NCBI GenBank assembly: GCA_030145845.1
Contig: JAIXHJ010000015.1
Location: 1 to 64,000 of the forward strand
Direction: 5' to 3'
From: Pseudomonadota bacterium
Lineage (GTDB): Bacteria; Pseudomonadota; Gammaproteobacteria; Pseudomonadales; Oceanobacteraceae
Length of the DNA: 64,000 nt
Every line of letters starts with the position of its first letter. Positions within the stretch are counted from its first letter, which is position 1. Under the pieces are notes generated by a model that saw nothing but the letters and a program-made list of their open reading frames with translations, did no database searches and was not told the DNA's origin. Below are positions 29,121 through 37,969 of the stretch, one piece after another. The translations under genes were made by a program, and so were the position numbers.

Positions 29121-29909
29121 ATGCCCAAACGCAACACCGTCCAGCGCCGGCATGGCATTATTGAACGCCTTAACCAGCAGGGACAGGTGCAGGTCGATGC
29201 GCTGGCAAGCGCCTTCGACACCTCCGAAGTGACCATCCGCAAAGACCTGGCCGAGCTGGAAAAAAGTGGCCTGCTGCTGCGCCGTTATGGCGGTGCAGTT
29301 CCCTTGCCGGGCGAACTGACCGGGCGTGCCGTCACCGAACCGGCAGAAAAAGTTTCGGAACGAAAGCAGGCTATCGCCACCGCGGCCGCCGCCTGTATCC
29401 GCGATCACAACCGCATCATCATTGATTTCGGCAGCACCACCGCCGCTCTGATTCCGCAGCTGCAGAGCCGCCGTGGTCTGGTGGTGATGACCAATTCACT
29501 GGCCGTGGCCAGTGCCATCCGCGAACTGGAAAACGAACCGACACTGCTGATGAGCGGCGGAACCTGGGATGCCCATTCCGAGTCTTTTCAGGGCCAGATT
29601 GCCGAGCAGGTCATCCGCTCGTACGACTTTGACCAGCTGTTTATCGGCTGCGACGGCATCGACCCGCAACGCGGTACCACCACCTTCAATGAACTGCTCG
29701 GCCTCAGCCGGGTGATGGCGGAAAGCGCGCGCGAAGTGGTGGTGATGGCCGAAGCCGGTAAGGTCGGGCGGCGTATTCCCAACCTCGAATTACCCTGGTC
29801 AGCGGTCAGCATTCTGATTACCGACGACCGCCTGACCAGCGACCAGCAGCAACAGATTGAACAACAGGGTGTGCGCGTCATCATCGCCGGCCTGAACAAC
29901 GGAGAATAA
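29121..29909 (+). CDS. glmR: DeoR-family transcriptional regulator of glmS (GlmR)
   Basis: A 262-residue DeoR-family repressor: N-terminal winged helix ([46 protein letters not shown]) and a C-terminal sugar-phosphate-sensing domain ([29 protein letters not shown]). It probably senses an amino-sugar phosphate and controls glmS, which starts two bases downstream with its ribosome-binding site inside the glmR end. The gene is preceded by TTTCGTTC repeats and contains an inverted copy of the same 14-bp site at codons 78-82, both likely autoregulatory. The name follows the Pseudomonas gene in the same position. Confidence 0.9.
   Translation: MPKRNTVQRRHGIIERLNQQGQVQVDALASAFDTSEVTIRKDLAELEKSGLLLRRYGGAVPLPGELTGRAVTEPAEKVSERKQAIATAAAACIRDHNRIIIDFGSTTAALIPQLQSRRGLVVMTNSLAVASAIRELENEPTLLMSGGTWDAHSESFQGQIAEQVIRSYDFDQLFIGCDGIDPQRGTTTFNELLGLSRVMAESAREVVVMAEAGKVGRRIPNLELPWSAVSILITDDRLTSDQQQQIEQQGVRVIIAGLNNGE
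29353..29366 (-). promoter_or_regulatory. Intragenic copy of the glmR operator sequence
   Basis: On the minus strand this reads CTTTCGTTCCGAAA, identical over 14 bases to the site at 29100-29113 just ahead of glmR. Distance about 250 bp, compatible with looping by a multimeric DeoR-type repressor. Confidence 0.5.
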
Positions 29910-29911
29910 TT

Positions 29912-31726
29912 ATGTGTGGCATTGTCGGCGCCGTAGCGCAACGGGACGTGGCAGATATTCTGCTCGAAGGATTAAAACGGCTGGAATACCGCGGCTACGA
30001 TTCCGCCGGTCTGGCCACCATCAACCAGGATGGTGAGCTGCAACGGGTACGCCGGCTGGGTAAGGTACAGGCGCTGGATGAAGCGGTCCACGCCAGCCCC
30101 ATGGCCGGCGGTACCGGCATTGCCCACACCCGCTGGGCAACCCACGGCGAACCGTCTGAAGCGAATGCACACCCGCACATTTCCGGCGACATCGCCGTAG
30201 TGCACAACGGCATTATCGAAAACCACGATGTGCTGCGTGACGAACTCCGCGCCCAGGGTTACGTCTTTACCTCTCAGACCGATACCGAAGTGATCGCCCA
30301 TCTGGTCGAGCGTGAACTGAAGCAGGCCGGCACCCTGCTGGCCGCCGTGATGGCCGCCCGCAGTCAGCTGCACGGCGCTTACGGCATGGTGGTCATCGAC
30401 CGCCAGCAGCCGGAGCGTATGATCGTTGCCCGCTCCGGCAGCCCGCTGGTGATCGGTTACGGTATCGGTGAACATTTCGTTGCCTCTGATCAGCTGGCCC
30501 TGCTGCCGGTTACCCGCCGCTTTGCTTTCCTCGAAGAGGGCGACGTCGCGGAAATCACCCGCCAGAGCGTCAGCATTTTCGACCTCAACAATCAGCCGGT
30601 CAGCCGCGAACCACAGGACAGCACCGTGGAGCACGATGCCGGCGACAAAGGCGAATTCCGCCACTTCATGCTGAAGGAAATCTACGAACAGCCACAGGCC
30701 ATTATCAACACGCTCGAAGGCCGGCTGTTCAATGGTCAGCTCAATCTGGAGGCACTGGGCGACCTGTCCGCTATTGATCAGGTGCAGATCATCGCCTGCG
30801 GCACCAGCTACCACGCCGGCATGACCGCCCGTTACTGGATTGAGGATATTGCCGGCATCGCCTGTAACGTCGAAATTGCTTCCGAGTTCCGTTACCGCCG
30901 TTCCGTGGTGCGCCCCAACAGCCTGCTGGTAACCATATCCCAGAGCGGTGAGACCGCCGATACCCTGGCCGCCCTGCGTCTGGCCAGGGAACTGGGCTTT
31001 GCCCGTACCCTGACCATCTGCAACGTGCCCGGGTCGTCGCTGGTGCGTGAATCGGACATGGCGCTGATGACCCGCGCCGGTGCCGAGATCGGGGTCGCGT
31101 CGACCAAAGCCTTCACCACTCAGCTGGTCGCCCTGCTGCTGTTAACCGCTGCGCTCGGACGTGGCCGCGCCATGGATGCCGCCACAGAGCAGCAGATCGC
31201 GGATGCCCTGACCCGCCTGCCGGCGCTGATCGAAAAAGCGCTGGGCATGAACAGCGCCATCCAGCAGCTGGCCGAAGCCTTTGCAGAAAAACACCACGCC
31301 CTGTTCCTCGGCCGCGGTAACCAGTACCCGATTGCCATGGAAGGTGCGCTGAAGCTGAAGGAAATTTCTTATATCCACGCCGAAGCCTACGCCGCCGGGG
31401 AGCTGAAGCACGGCCCGCTGGCACTGATCGATTCTGAAATGCCGATCGTAGTGGTCGCACCCAACAACGATCTGGTGGAAAAACTGAAATCGAATATTGA
31501 GGAAGTGCGTGCCCGCGGTGGTGAGCTGTACGTTTTCGCCGACGAAGACGCCGGCATCCGTACGGAAGACAATATGCAGGTGATGGCGGTGCCGCACTGT
31601 GACGATATTGTCGCCCCGGTGCTGTACACACTGCCGCTGCAGTTACTCAGCTATCACGTCGCCATTATCAAAGGCACGGATGTCGATCAGCCGCGTAACC
31701 TGGCCAAGAGTGTGACGGTGGAATAA
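29912..31726 (+). CDS. glmS: Glutamine-fructose-6-phosphate aminotransferase GlmS
   Basis: GlmS makes glucosamine-6-phosphate from fructose-6-phosphate and glutamine, the first step to UDP-GlcNAc. The 604-residue protein has the N-terminal glutaminase domain with catalytic Cys2 (MCGIVGAV), HTRWATHG and GIIENH, and two SIS isomerase domains ([39 protein letters not shown] loop, C-terminal NLAKSVTVE). The last codons match the TnsD recognition sequence of attTn7, and a Tn7-like element is inserted 25 bp past the stop codon. The coding sequence itself is intact. Confidence 0.98.
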   Translation: MCGIVGAVAQRDVADILLEGLKRLEYRGYDSAGLATINQDGELQRVRRLGKVQALDEAVHASPMAGGTGIAHTRWATHGEPSEANAHPHISGDIAVVHNGIIENHDVLRDELRAQGYVFTSQTDTEVIAHLVERELKQAGTLLAAVMAARSQLHGAYGMVVIDRQQPERMIVARSGSPLVIGYGIGEHFVASDQLALLPVTRRFAFLEEGDVAEITRQSVSIFDLNNQPVSREPQDSTVEHDAGDKGEFRHFMLKEIYEQPQAIINTLEGRLFNGQLNLEALGDLSAIDQVQIIACGTSYHAGMTARYWIEDIAGIACNVEIASEFRYRRSVVRPNSLLVTISQSGETADTLAALRLARELGFARTLTICNVPGSSLVRESDMALMTRAGAEIGVASTKAFTTQLVALLLLTAALGRGRAMDAATEQQIADALTRLPALIEKALGMNSAIQQLAEAFAEKHHALFLGRGNQYPIAMEGALKLKEISYIHAEAYAAGELKHGPLALIDSEMPIVVVAPNNDLVEKLKSNIEEVRARGGELYVFADEDAGIRTEDNMQVMAVPHCDDIVAPVLYTLPLQLLSYHVAIIKGTDVDQPRNLAKSVTVE

Positions 31727-31751
31727 AGGAGAAAATCATGGCCGATAAAAG
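31691..31751 (+). other. attTn7 site (glmS 3' end and insertion point)
   Basis: The glmS C-terminal codons (for [10 protein letters not shown]) form the conserved TnsD-binding region. The transposon terminus starts 25 bp after the stop codon, the distance seen for Tn7. The five bases AAAAG (31747-31751) should be repeated beyond the far end as target-site duplication, which is outside the window. Confidence 0.85.
31738..31751 (+). pseudogene. First codons of a gene interrupted by the Tn7-like insertion
   Basis: An ATG with an excellent AAGGAG site seven bases upstream begins 11 bp after the glmS stop and encodes MADK before the transposon terminus cuts the reading frame. With element sequence added, it ends after nine codons inside the first TnsB-type site. 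This looks like the start of the gene that followed glmS before insertion; its body should lie beyond the far end of the element. Confidence 0.5.
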
Positions 31752-31760
31752 TGTAGCATC

Positions 31761-31820
31761 AAAATAAAGTTGGTAACTGAAAAATAAAGTCGGTAACTAA
31801 CAAAAAAAGTTGGTAACTTT
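31761..31820 (+). repeat. Three contiguous 20-bp TnsB-type binding sites
   Basis: Three abutting 20-bp units (31761, 31781, 31801) share the pattern AAWAAAGTYGGTAACT. The Tn7 sites have the related core CAATAAAGTCTTAAACT. Nine bases separate the first unit from the TGT terminus, as in Tn7. Confidence 0.88.
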
Positions 31821-31864
31821 GAACACCTATGGCAGAGTCATGCTATCTCCATAGGCGTTCAAAG
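31817..31864 (+). promoter_or_regulatory. tnsA promoter inside a 16-bp inverted repeat
   Basis: Arms 31817-31832 and 31849-31864 pair at 15 of 16 positions around a 16-nt spacer, ending one base before the tnsA ATG. A promoter TTGAAC (31819-31824), 16-bp spacer, TGCTAT (31841-31846) lies within it, so a transcript started here would lack the left arm, whereas read-through from glmS would carry the whole hairpin over the tnsA start. Confidence 0.55.
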
Positions 31865-31865
31865 A

Positions 31866-32693
31866 ATGAGCAACTTGAAACTGGACAAGCGCACCATCCA
31901 ATGGCTTAAGGCCAAAAGAGGCTTTGGAAATGGTGCCAACTACTCCCCCTGGCTTACGGTCAGGGATGTACCTTCGCAAGGTCGCGCTCACAGAGTGCAC
32001 GGGCACCTGACGCAACGCACACACCACCTACTATCCGATCTTGAGTTTTCCACCTTTCTTTTGCTCGAATGGAATCCATTTGTTGTTGATATCAGAGAAC
32101 AATTTCCTCTGGATGTCGAAGAGACCACTGCAATTGCAAAGGAGCTTGGGATTCGCCACCCTGAAATATCGGGACACACCCATGTCATGTCCTCAGACTT
32201 CCTTGTGGATATGCAGGAATCAGCCATGGGGCCAATCAAGAAAGTAGCGATCCAGGTGAAGCCACTTGAAGCGCTCATGGATAGTAGAACACTTGAGAAA
32301 TTGAGAATTGAACAACGGTACTGGGAAAAACAGGACGTCACCTGGAAGATTGTGACTGAGAGGGATCTTCCACCGACCTACATCAAAAACCTCATTTTTT
32401 TACACCCGGCAGCACGCCTGACCGAGCCGATGGAAGTACTGATAGCAATGATTCCTGAGATTCATGCACATCTATCTCGCTATCAGTCAACAAAATTGCC
32501 GGATATCGGGATGATGATCGACCAAGCTTACGAGCTATCTCCCGGAACCACGCTCTCACGAATCCGGGCGCTTTGTGCTTTACGGATCTTTCAATTTGAC
32601 CTTCACCAAGCCTGGGAATCACTTTGTGGTTCAGCCCTTGTCCTTTCAGACATGGAGTTAGTAACAAAGCGACTGAGGTACAGCCATGCTTAG
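31866..32693 (+). CDS. tnsA: Tn7-like transposase endonuclease subunit TnsA
   Basis: TnsA cuts the 5' ends of the transposon, making cut-and-paste transposition with TnsB. The 275-residue protein (Tn7 TnsA is 273) has a restriction-enzyme-like catalytic domain with E60 (LSDLEF), D111 (MSSDFLVD), Q130-x-K132 and E149, which correspond to E63, D114, K132 and E149 of Tn7 TnsA. The C-terminal helical domain contacts TnsC. An intact active site indicates true excision rather than co-integrate formation. The start has almost no ribosome-binding site and is next to a hairpin, which suggests tight expression. Its end overlaps tnsB by eight bases. Confidence 0.96.
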   Translation: MSNLKLDKRTIQWLKAKRGFGNGANYSPWLTVRDVPSQGRAHRVHGHLTQRTHHLLSDLEFSTFLLLEWNPFVVDIREQFPLDVEETTAIAKELGIRHPEISGHTHVMSSDFLVDMQESAMGPIKKVAIQVKPLEALMDSRTLEKLRIEQRYWEKQDVTWKIVTERDLPPTYIKNLIFLHPAARLTEPMEVLIAMIPEIHAHLSRYQSTKLPDIGMMIDQAYELSPGTTLSRIRALCALRIFQFDLHQAWESLCGSALVLSDMELVTKRLRYSHA

Positions 32694-34755
32694 TATTAAC
32701 ACGGTCGTTCTGCATGCTGATTGCCGCTACCGTATACTTAAAGCACCAAGCCAAGGCTATATATGGATTGATATTGATTCAGACAACGCCTTTCCAGAAC
32801 TGATACAAGCTGCTGTCATCGATCAACTATTCCATGACGAGAGGCTGAAACTCCAAGACGATCCTTACGGAGAACTGGTGAATGAGCCGGTTGAACAAGG
32901 ATCAAAACATCAGCACCTCCGTGACGAGCGAATGAAGTTGATTGCTCCACTCATCACTCAAGAGGATGTCTATTTTCGTTCAACCAGAGGCAAGCTGATT
33001 CAGAAGCGCTGCGCAGAAACAGGCACACCCAAGAAAACACTCTACAAACTGCTGAGACAATATTGGCAGCGCGGCTGTGTCCCAAATGCCCTGCTTCCGG
33101 ATTACCGAAATGCCGGCGGCAAGGGTAAGAAGAAAGTATCAACCAAAAAACTAGGCCGCCCCCGCTCAATCACCCCAGGGCAGGGCTCGATTATTGACGC
33201 GTCGGTTGAACGGATGTTCAGAATCGTTCTTGATCGTCACTACGCAAACGACAAAGGCACCTCTTTGCCTTACGCACATCGCCGCTTCTGCGATATGTTT
33301 CAGCTAGCAAACCCGAAACTCGCTGAGTCTGAGTACCCTACGCTAGGACAATTTCGCTACTTCTGGGAGCGTGAATACTCCAAGCCTGAAAGAGTTCGAC
33401 TCAAAACGAACAGAATCACCTATGCAAAAGATGTAAGGCCCCTGGTTAGTACGGCGACAGCAAGTGTACAAGGGCCGGGAAGCCGTTATGAGATTGATGC
33501 CACGATTGCCGATGTATACCTGCTGTCTTCGGATCGTCAACGCATCATAGGACGACCAACCCTATACGTCGTGGTGGATGTATTCAGCAGAATGGTCGCG
33601 GGATTCTATATCGGTCTGGAATCACCTTCGTATGTTACGGCTATGCAGGCTCTCAGCATTGCAATGACAAGCAAAGTTGGAATCTGTCATCGCTATGGCC
33701 TGGATATCAAACCTGAAGAATGGCCTACGGTTGGAATTCCTGATGCAATTCTGGCTGACAGAGGAGAGCTACTGGGATACCAAATCGAGTCTATTGAGAA
33801 TGCGTTTGGTGTGCGCATAGAAAATACCCGCCCTTATGGTGGCGATGCTAAGGGCATTGTTGAGCGTTACTTCCGTACACTTCAGGCAAACTTCAAACCA
33901 TTTGCACCCGGCGTTGTGACCACAACAACGGTAAAAAAGCGCGGTGGAAGCGATTATCGGCTGGACGCGACGCTGACACTGGAAGATTTCAGCAAAATCA
34001 TTGTGGCATCGATCCACCAGAGAAACCGAAGCTCCGTCCTGGCCAAATATGATCGTTCTGCCGATATGCCTGATGAGCTGGTACCAACGCCAATCAATCT
34101 GTGGGAGTGGGGTATTAAGAACCGAAGCGGTCGCCTAAGGAGCGCACCTCCAGATCTTGTCCGATTGGCATTGTTACCTCGTCAAAAGGTTACTGTATCC
34201 AATCTTGGCATTAACTGCTTTGGCGAATACTACACCTCTTCAGAATTGCTCAAGTCTGGCTGGTTGCACAGAGATTCAAGCCTGGGGCGCATTGAGCTGG
34301 AAGCGGCCTACGACCCAGCTGATGCTGAACAAATCTATTTGTTTCCAGAAAAAGGCATCAATACATACTGGGTGTGTTCATTATCTGACCGATCCCGTCA
34401 GTTCCGGGGCCAAACCATGTGGGAACTATGGGCCAGCAAAGAAAGACAGAAAAAAGCCACTGCCAAAGCCAAAATTGTTGATGAGTCCAGCAAAAGACAG
34501 CTGGAAAACATGATCGACGATACCATCAAAAAGGCACTCCGGGCTCGTCCGCTCGCCTCTGCATCAAGCAAAGCTGAATTGATACGTGGAATCAGACAAA
34601 ACCGCACGGAAGAACGCGACAAAGAACGACAGGCACAGAAAGCCATGCCTGCGCACTCATCTAAGACCAAAGCGGATGTCACCTATCTGCACGACAAGCC
34701 AGAAGACGGAAGCTTTCCTGATTTTCTGGAAGACCTATTTGGAGACGATGAATGA
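32686..34755 (+). CDS. tnsB: Tn7-like DDE transposase TnsB
   Basis: TnsB binds the transposon end sites, cuts the 3' ends and joins them to target DNA. The 689-residue protein (Tn7: 702) has N-terminal DNA-binding helical domains, an rve/DDE core with D271 (YEIDATIADVY), D358 (ILADRGE) and E393 (GIVERYFRTLQ), equivalent to D273, D361 and E396 of Tn7, and a C-terminal basic then acidic tail (PDFLEDLFGDDE) that in Tn7 contacts TnsC. In Tn7, TnsB also represses its own operon from the end sites; the promoter here adjoins such sites. Overlaps tnsA (8 bp) and tnsC (4 bp). Confidence 0.97.
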   Translation: MLSINTVVLHADCRYRILKAPSQGYIWIDIDSDNAFPELIQAAVIDQLFHDERLKLQDDPYGELVNEPVEQGSKHQHLRDERMKLIAPLITQEDVYFRSTRGKLIQKRCAETGTPKKTLYKLLRQYWQRGCVPNALLPDYRNAGGKGKKKVSTKKLGRPRSITPGQGSIIDASVERMFRIVLDRHYANDKGTSLPYAHRRFCDMFQLANPKLAESEYPTLGQFRYFWEREYSKPERVRLKTNRITYAKDVRPLVSTATASVQGPGSRYEIDATIADVYLLSSDRQRIIGRPTLYVVVDVFSRMVAGFYIGLESPSYVTAMQALSIAMTSKVGICHRYGLDIKPEEWPTVGIPDAILADRGELLGYQIESIENAFGVRIENTRPYGGDAKGIVERYFRTLQANFKPFAPGVVTTTTVKKRGGSDYRLDATLTLEDFSKIIVASIHQRNRSSVLAKYDRSADMPDELVPTPINLWEWGIKNRSGRLRSAPPDLVRLALLPRQKVTVSNLGINCFGEYYTSSELLKSGWLHRDSSLGRIELEAAYDPADAEQIYLFPEKGINTYWVCSLSDRSRQFRGQTMWELWASKERQKKATAKAKIVDESSKRQLENMIDDTIKKALRARPLASASSKAELIRGIRQNRTEERDKERQAQKAMPAHSSKTKADVTYLHDKPEDGSFPDFLEDLFGDDE

Positions 34756-36416
34756 CATTACCTTCAGGCATGGTCGAGGCAAGATACAGAGACATAGGCC
34801 TCGCTCAATACGCCGGCAATCCATTTATTGAGGCGCTCCCCCCTATTCTGGAGCGTAAGCACCTGCGGACAGCACTAGGAAGTACCATCCAAATGCGCCC
34901 CTCTGATGTATATCTCGATCAGCACTCGCGAATACACGTCATATCGCAGTTACTGGATAGGTTTTTCCAACCCCTGGCACGCCATATTGAACTGGAGTCA
35001 AAGATTTCCATCATGTTGAGACAAGGATATGTCGGAAGAAACCTGGCCAATGGTAACCATGCTGCCCATATCCAGAATGGTTATGAACGCCTTATGCAAA
35101 AGGACCTGTCTGCTTTCCGGTTTGAACATGTTGAGTCGACTGCCAAGAGTCTGGCCTTTATTGGTTGCTCCGGATCAGGAAAAACCAGCTCCCTGAACCG
35201 CATTTTGGGTACATATCCGCAACTGATCTATCATCCGCAGTACAACTTTACCCAGATCGTATTCCTCAAAATCGACTGCCCTCACGATGGATCACTGAAG
35301 AACTTGTGTCATAACTTTTTCCGTGAAATTGACACTCGATTAGGCACCAACTACGTCAGGCGCTATGTTGAAAAACGCCATAGTGTAGAAACACTGATAG
35401 CCCTGATGGCCCAGGTAGCCAACACCCATGCCATAGGATTGTTGGTAATCGATGAGATTCAGCATCTGAGCCTGAAAGCTTCGGGCGGCGCTGAAAAGAT
35501 GCTCAACTTCTTTGTGACACTGGTAAACGAAATATCCGTTCCGGTAGTGATGGTTGGAACTCCCAAAGCGCGTCCGATCTTTGAAGCGGACCTGCGTTCT
35601 GCCCGACGAGGTGCCGGATTCGGCTCCATTCTTTGGGAACCACTCACTCAGCCGGATGCCGACACGGATGTTAATAACTCTGAATGGGGAGCCTTTACCA
35701 ACAAACTCTGGCAATACCAATGGCTGACTAAAGCTCCGGATGCCATATCAGAAGAGCTAAGAGATCTTTGGTTCGATCTGTCTCAAGGGATTATGGATGT
35801 TGTAATCAAATTATTCGTACTGTCTCAAATTCGCGCGGTGATTAAGGGGACAGAACGAATTACACCGGCCATCATGAAGTCCGTCTATCAGGATGAGCTG
35901 AAACCTATTCATCCAATGATTGAGGCTCTACGCTCCAAAGATCCGAACAAAATTGCCCGGTATTCCGATCTGACAGTACCAGCAGTGGATAAAAAGATAC
36001 TGGAGCTCAGTTTGCTGCTGGATTCAGCTCAGGATCGGATTTCTATCTCACAGCGTTTTGGTGGAAACGAACAGGCAATCCGGCTATTCGGCATGCTGTC
36101 TGATATGGGCTATGAATCGAACCTGCTAGAGCCTTTGATTCTTCGTGCATTTGAAGAACATCCCAGCTTGATGATTCCTGATCTGATGCCAATCATCCTG
36201 ACTTGGTACAAAGAAGGCGCCATAACGCGAGAAAAAACCACGAAAAAACCTCAAGAAAAACGCATCCGAAAAGAGGACTGGCATACCTTAGACTCTGACG
36301 ATCTGCGTTTCCTGCACTCTCAGGCAGCCAATGAGGATGAGCTCTACACGGCGCTTAAAAGTGCTGGTGTGATTTTCGATACCGCCAGCTGGCTCGCCCA
36401 AAGCAACCAGGGCTGA
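34752..36416 (+). CDS. tnsC: Tn7-like transposition regulator ATPase TnsC
   Basis: An AAA+ ATPase that links target selectors (TnsD or TnsE) to the TnsAB transposase and imposes target immunity. The 554-residue protein (Tn7: 555) has Walker A GCSGSGKTS near residues 138-146, Walker B LLVIDEIQH with D234/E235, and a sensor region VPVVMVGTPKARPIF. The long C-terminal part, absent from short TnsC proteins of Tn5053-like elements, is present, as in canonical Tn7. Starts with an ATGA overlap with tnsB; followed by tnsD after two bases. Confidence 0.96.
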   Translation: MTLPSGMVEARYRDIGLAQYAGNPFIEALPPILERKHLRTALGSTIQMRPSDVYLDQHSRIHVISQLLDRFFQPLARHIELESKISIMLRQGYVGRNLANGNHAAHIQNGYERLMQKDLSAFRFEHVESTAKSLAFIGCSGSGKTSSLNRILGTYPQLIYHPQYNFTQIVFLKIDCPHDGSLKNLCHNFFREIDTRLGTNYVRRYVEKRHSVETLIALMAQVANTHAIGLLVIDEIQHLSLKASGGAEKMLNFFVTLVNEISVPVVMVGTPKARPIFEADLRSARRGAGFGSILWEPLTQPDADTDVNNSEWGAFTNKLWQYQWLTKAPDAISEELRDLWFDLSQGIMDVVIKLFVLSQIRAVIKGTERITPAIMKSVYQDELKPIHPMIEALRSKDPNKIARYSDLTVPAVDKKILELSLLLDSAQDRISISQRFGGNEQAIRLFGMLSDMGYESNLLEPLILRAFEEHPSLMIPDLMPIILTWYKEGAITREKTTKKPQEKRIRKEDWHTLDSDDLRFLHSQAANEDELYTALKSAGVIFDTASWLAQSNQG

Positions 36417-36418
36417 TC

Positions 36419-37969
36419 ATGCTTAATTTTCCGATCCCCTATCCCGATGAGCTGCTGTATAGCACCATTGCCAGGGCCGGAATTCGACATGGCCTGATCA
36501 GCCCCAAACAGTTGCTGGAAGAGGTTTTTGATGGCAACCGCAAAGTCATCGCAACGCTCGACCTCCCAAATCACCTCAACTCACTCATTAAACAGCTGCC
36601 CAGCCGTTTCGGTATCGAGCAACTTGCCTACCAGCACACATTATTTCCGCTATACGCCCCGTTCATTCCTGAACAACGGCGAGTCCAGTGCTTGCAGTGG
36701 ATGGAAGGGCAGTCACAGGGCTCCATCCATCTTGCCATGGGCGTAGCGGCCTCCATCATCAAAACCCCCAGCCACATTCGCTATTGTCCTGCATGCCTTA
36801 AAGAACAAGGTCGGCAATATGGGGAATATTTCTGGGAACGCGTATGGCAAGCTCCCGGCGTCAACTGCTGCGCCAGACATGGCCTGTTGCTGAATAGCAA
36901 ATTTACCCGGCCACAAAAGGAACGACACCAATTCTGGCCTGCGACGCCCGAGTACTGTCCACTCTTCCCACAGAAACCAATTTCCGATAACGACCGCTGG
37001 ATAGCCGAACAGGCCGTCGTTCTACTACACCTGCCACCAAGAGCCTCTCCCTCATTGACTCAGTGGACCGAGTATTACCGACGACTGGCTCAGGACGCTG
37101 GCTTAACCAAAGGCAGACTACAGATTGAGCATAATGAAATTACTCACAGAGTCCTCTCATTCTGGTCACCCCAAAAGCTAAGAGCTATGGGACTGTCCTT
37201 AAACGCAGACGACCATTGCTGGCTAAGAAGTATTTTTCGCAAGCACCGAAAATCATTCAGCTTCCTGCAACACCTGGTTGTACATAGTGCACTGCTACCA
37301 ACAAGTAAGAGCATCGCTGAAGCTATCAAAGAAGCTCGTTCAATCGCTCTTCACCCGAAGTACGTTAGTAACGTCCCGGATCATCCGGCCAAAACCGCCG
37401 TTCTAACTCCAGACCAGCAACATTGGTTAAAGCTCCTGAGCGTCCAGGAGGCTAAAGCAGCGCGAAAAAAAGACCCAGCACTGTACGCCCGGCTGTATCG
37501 GGCACAACGAGTTTGGCTTACTGCCGTCAATAAAGAACATAAACGGCCAACACAGCTAGAACGAAAAAGTCGCATCAACTGGCAAGCCCGGGATGCCGAA
37601 TATCTGCGCTGCCTGCAAGAACTGGCGACATTTGTTACAGCAACCAACGATGGTCCCAGGCGCTCCCAAAACTTCTGGCTAAAAAGTCTGAAGGCACCCT
37701 CAACATTAGAAAAACAACTCGCGCGCTTACCATTGACCCGAGCCTTTATTCAGCGCTATACAGAAACCGTCGCTGATTTTCAGATCAGGCGACTGGAGAA
37801 TACTTATGCAGACTTGAAGGAGCACATGAGTCAGCCTCCAAGATGGCGCTTACTTCGAAGCTCGGGCCTGAGCGAGCAACGACTGACACCAGCAGCACGA
37901 ACGTTTCTGAATGCACTTACAGAGAACTCAGATGTCACGGAAAACCCCCAAGATCAGAGGTATCGATGA
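36419..37969 (+). CDS. tnsD: Target-site selector TnsD (TniQ family)
   Basis: TnsD binds the end of glmS and directs insertion to attTn7, consistent with where this element sits. The 516-residue protein (Tn7: 508) has the TniQ domain (FPIPYPDELLYSTIARAG) and a zinc site C123-x2-C126 with C151-x2-H154, equivalent to C124, C127, C152 and H155 of Tn7 TnsD. The basic C-terminal half should bind DNA. No CRISPR genes accompany it, so targeting is by protein alone. tnsE starts inside its 3' end. Confidence 0.95.
   Translation: MLNFPIPYPDELLYSTIARAGIRHGLISPKQLLEEVFDGNRKVIATLDLPNHLNSLIKQLPSRFGIEQLAYQHTLFPLYAPFIPEQRRVQCLQWMEGQSQGSIHLAMGVAASIIKTPSHIRYCPACLKEQGRQYGEYFWERVWQAPGVNCCARHGLLLNSKFTRPQKERHQFWPATPEYCPLFPQKPISDNDRWIAEQAVVLLHLPPRASPSLTQWTEYYRRLAQDAGLTKGRLQIEHNEITHRVLSFWSPQKLRAMGLSLNADDHCWLRSIFRKHRKSFSFLQHLVVHSALLPTSKSIAEAIKEARSIALHPKYVSNVPDHPAKTAVLTPDQQHWLKLLSVQEAKAARKKDPALYARLYRAQRVWLTAVNKEHKRPTQLERKSRINWQARDAEYLRCLQELATFVTATNDGPRRSQNFWLKSLKAPSTLEKQLARLPLTRAFIQRYTETVADFQIRRLENTYADLKEHMSQPPRWRLLRSSGLSEQRLTPAARTFLNALTENSDVTENPQDQRYR

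Noticed and set aside
36419..37969. A CRISPR-guided Tn7 variant.
   Set aside because: No cas genes or repeat-spacer array accompany tnsABCDE in the window, TnsD is full length, and the insertion lies at attTn7.
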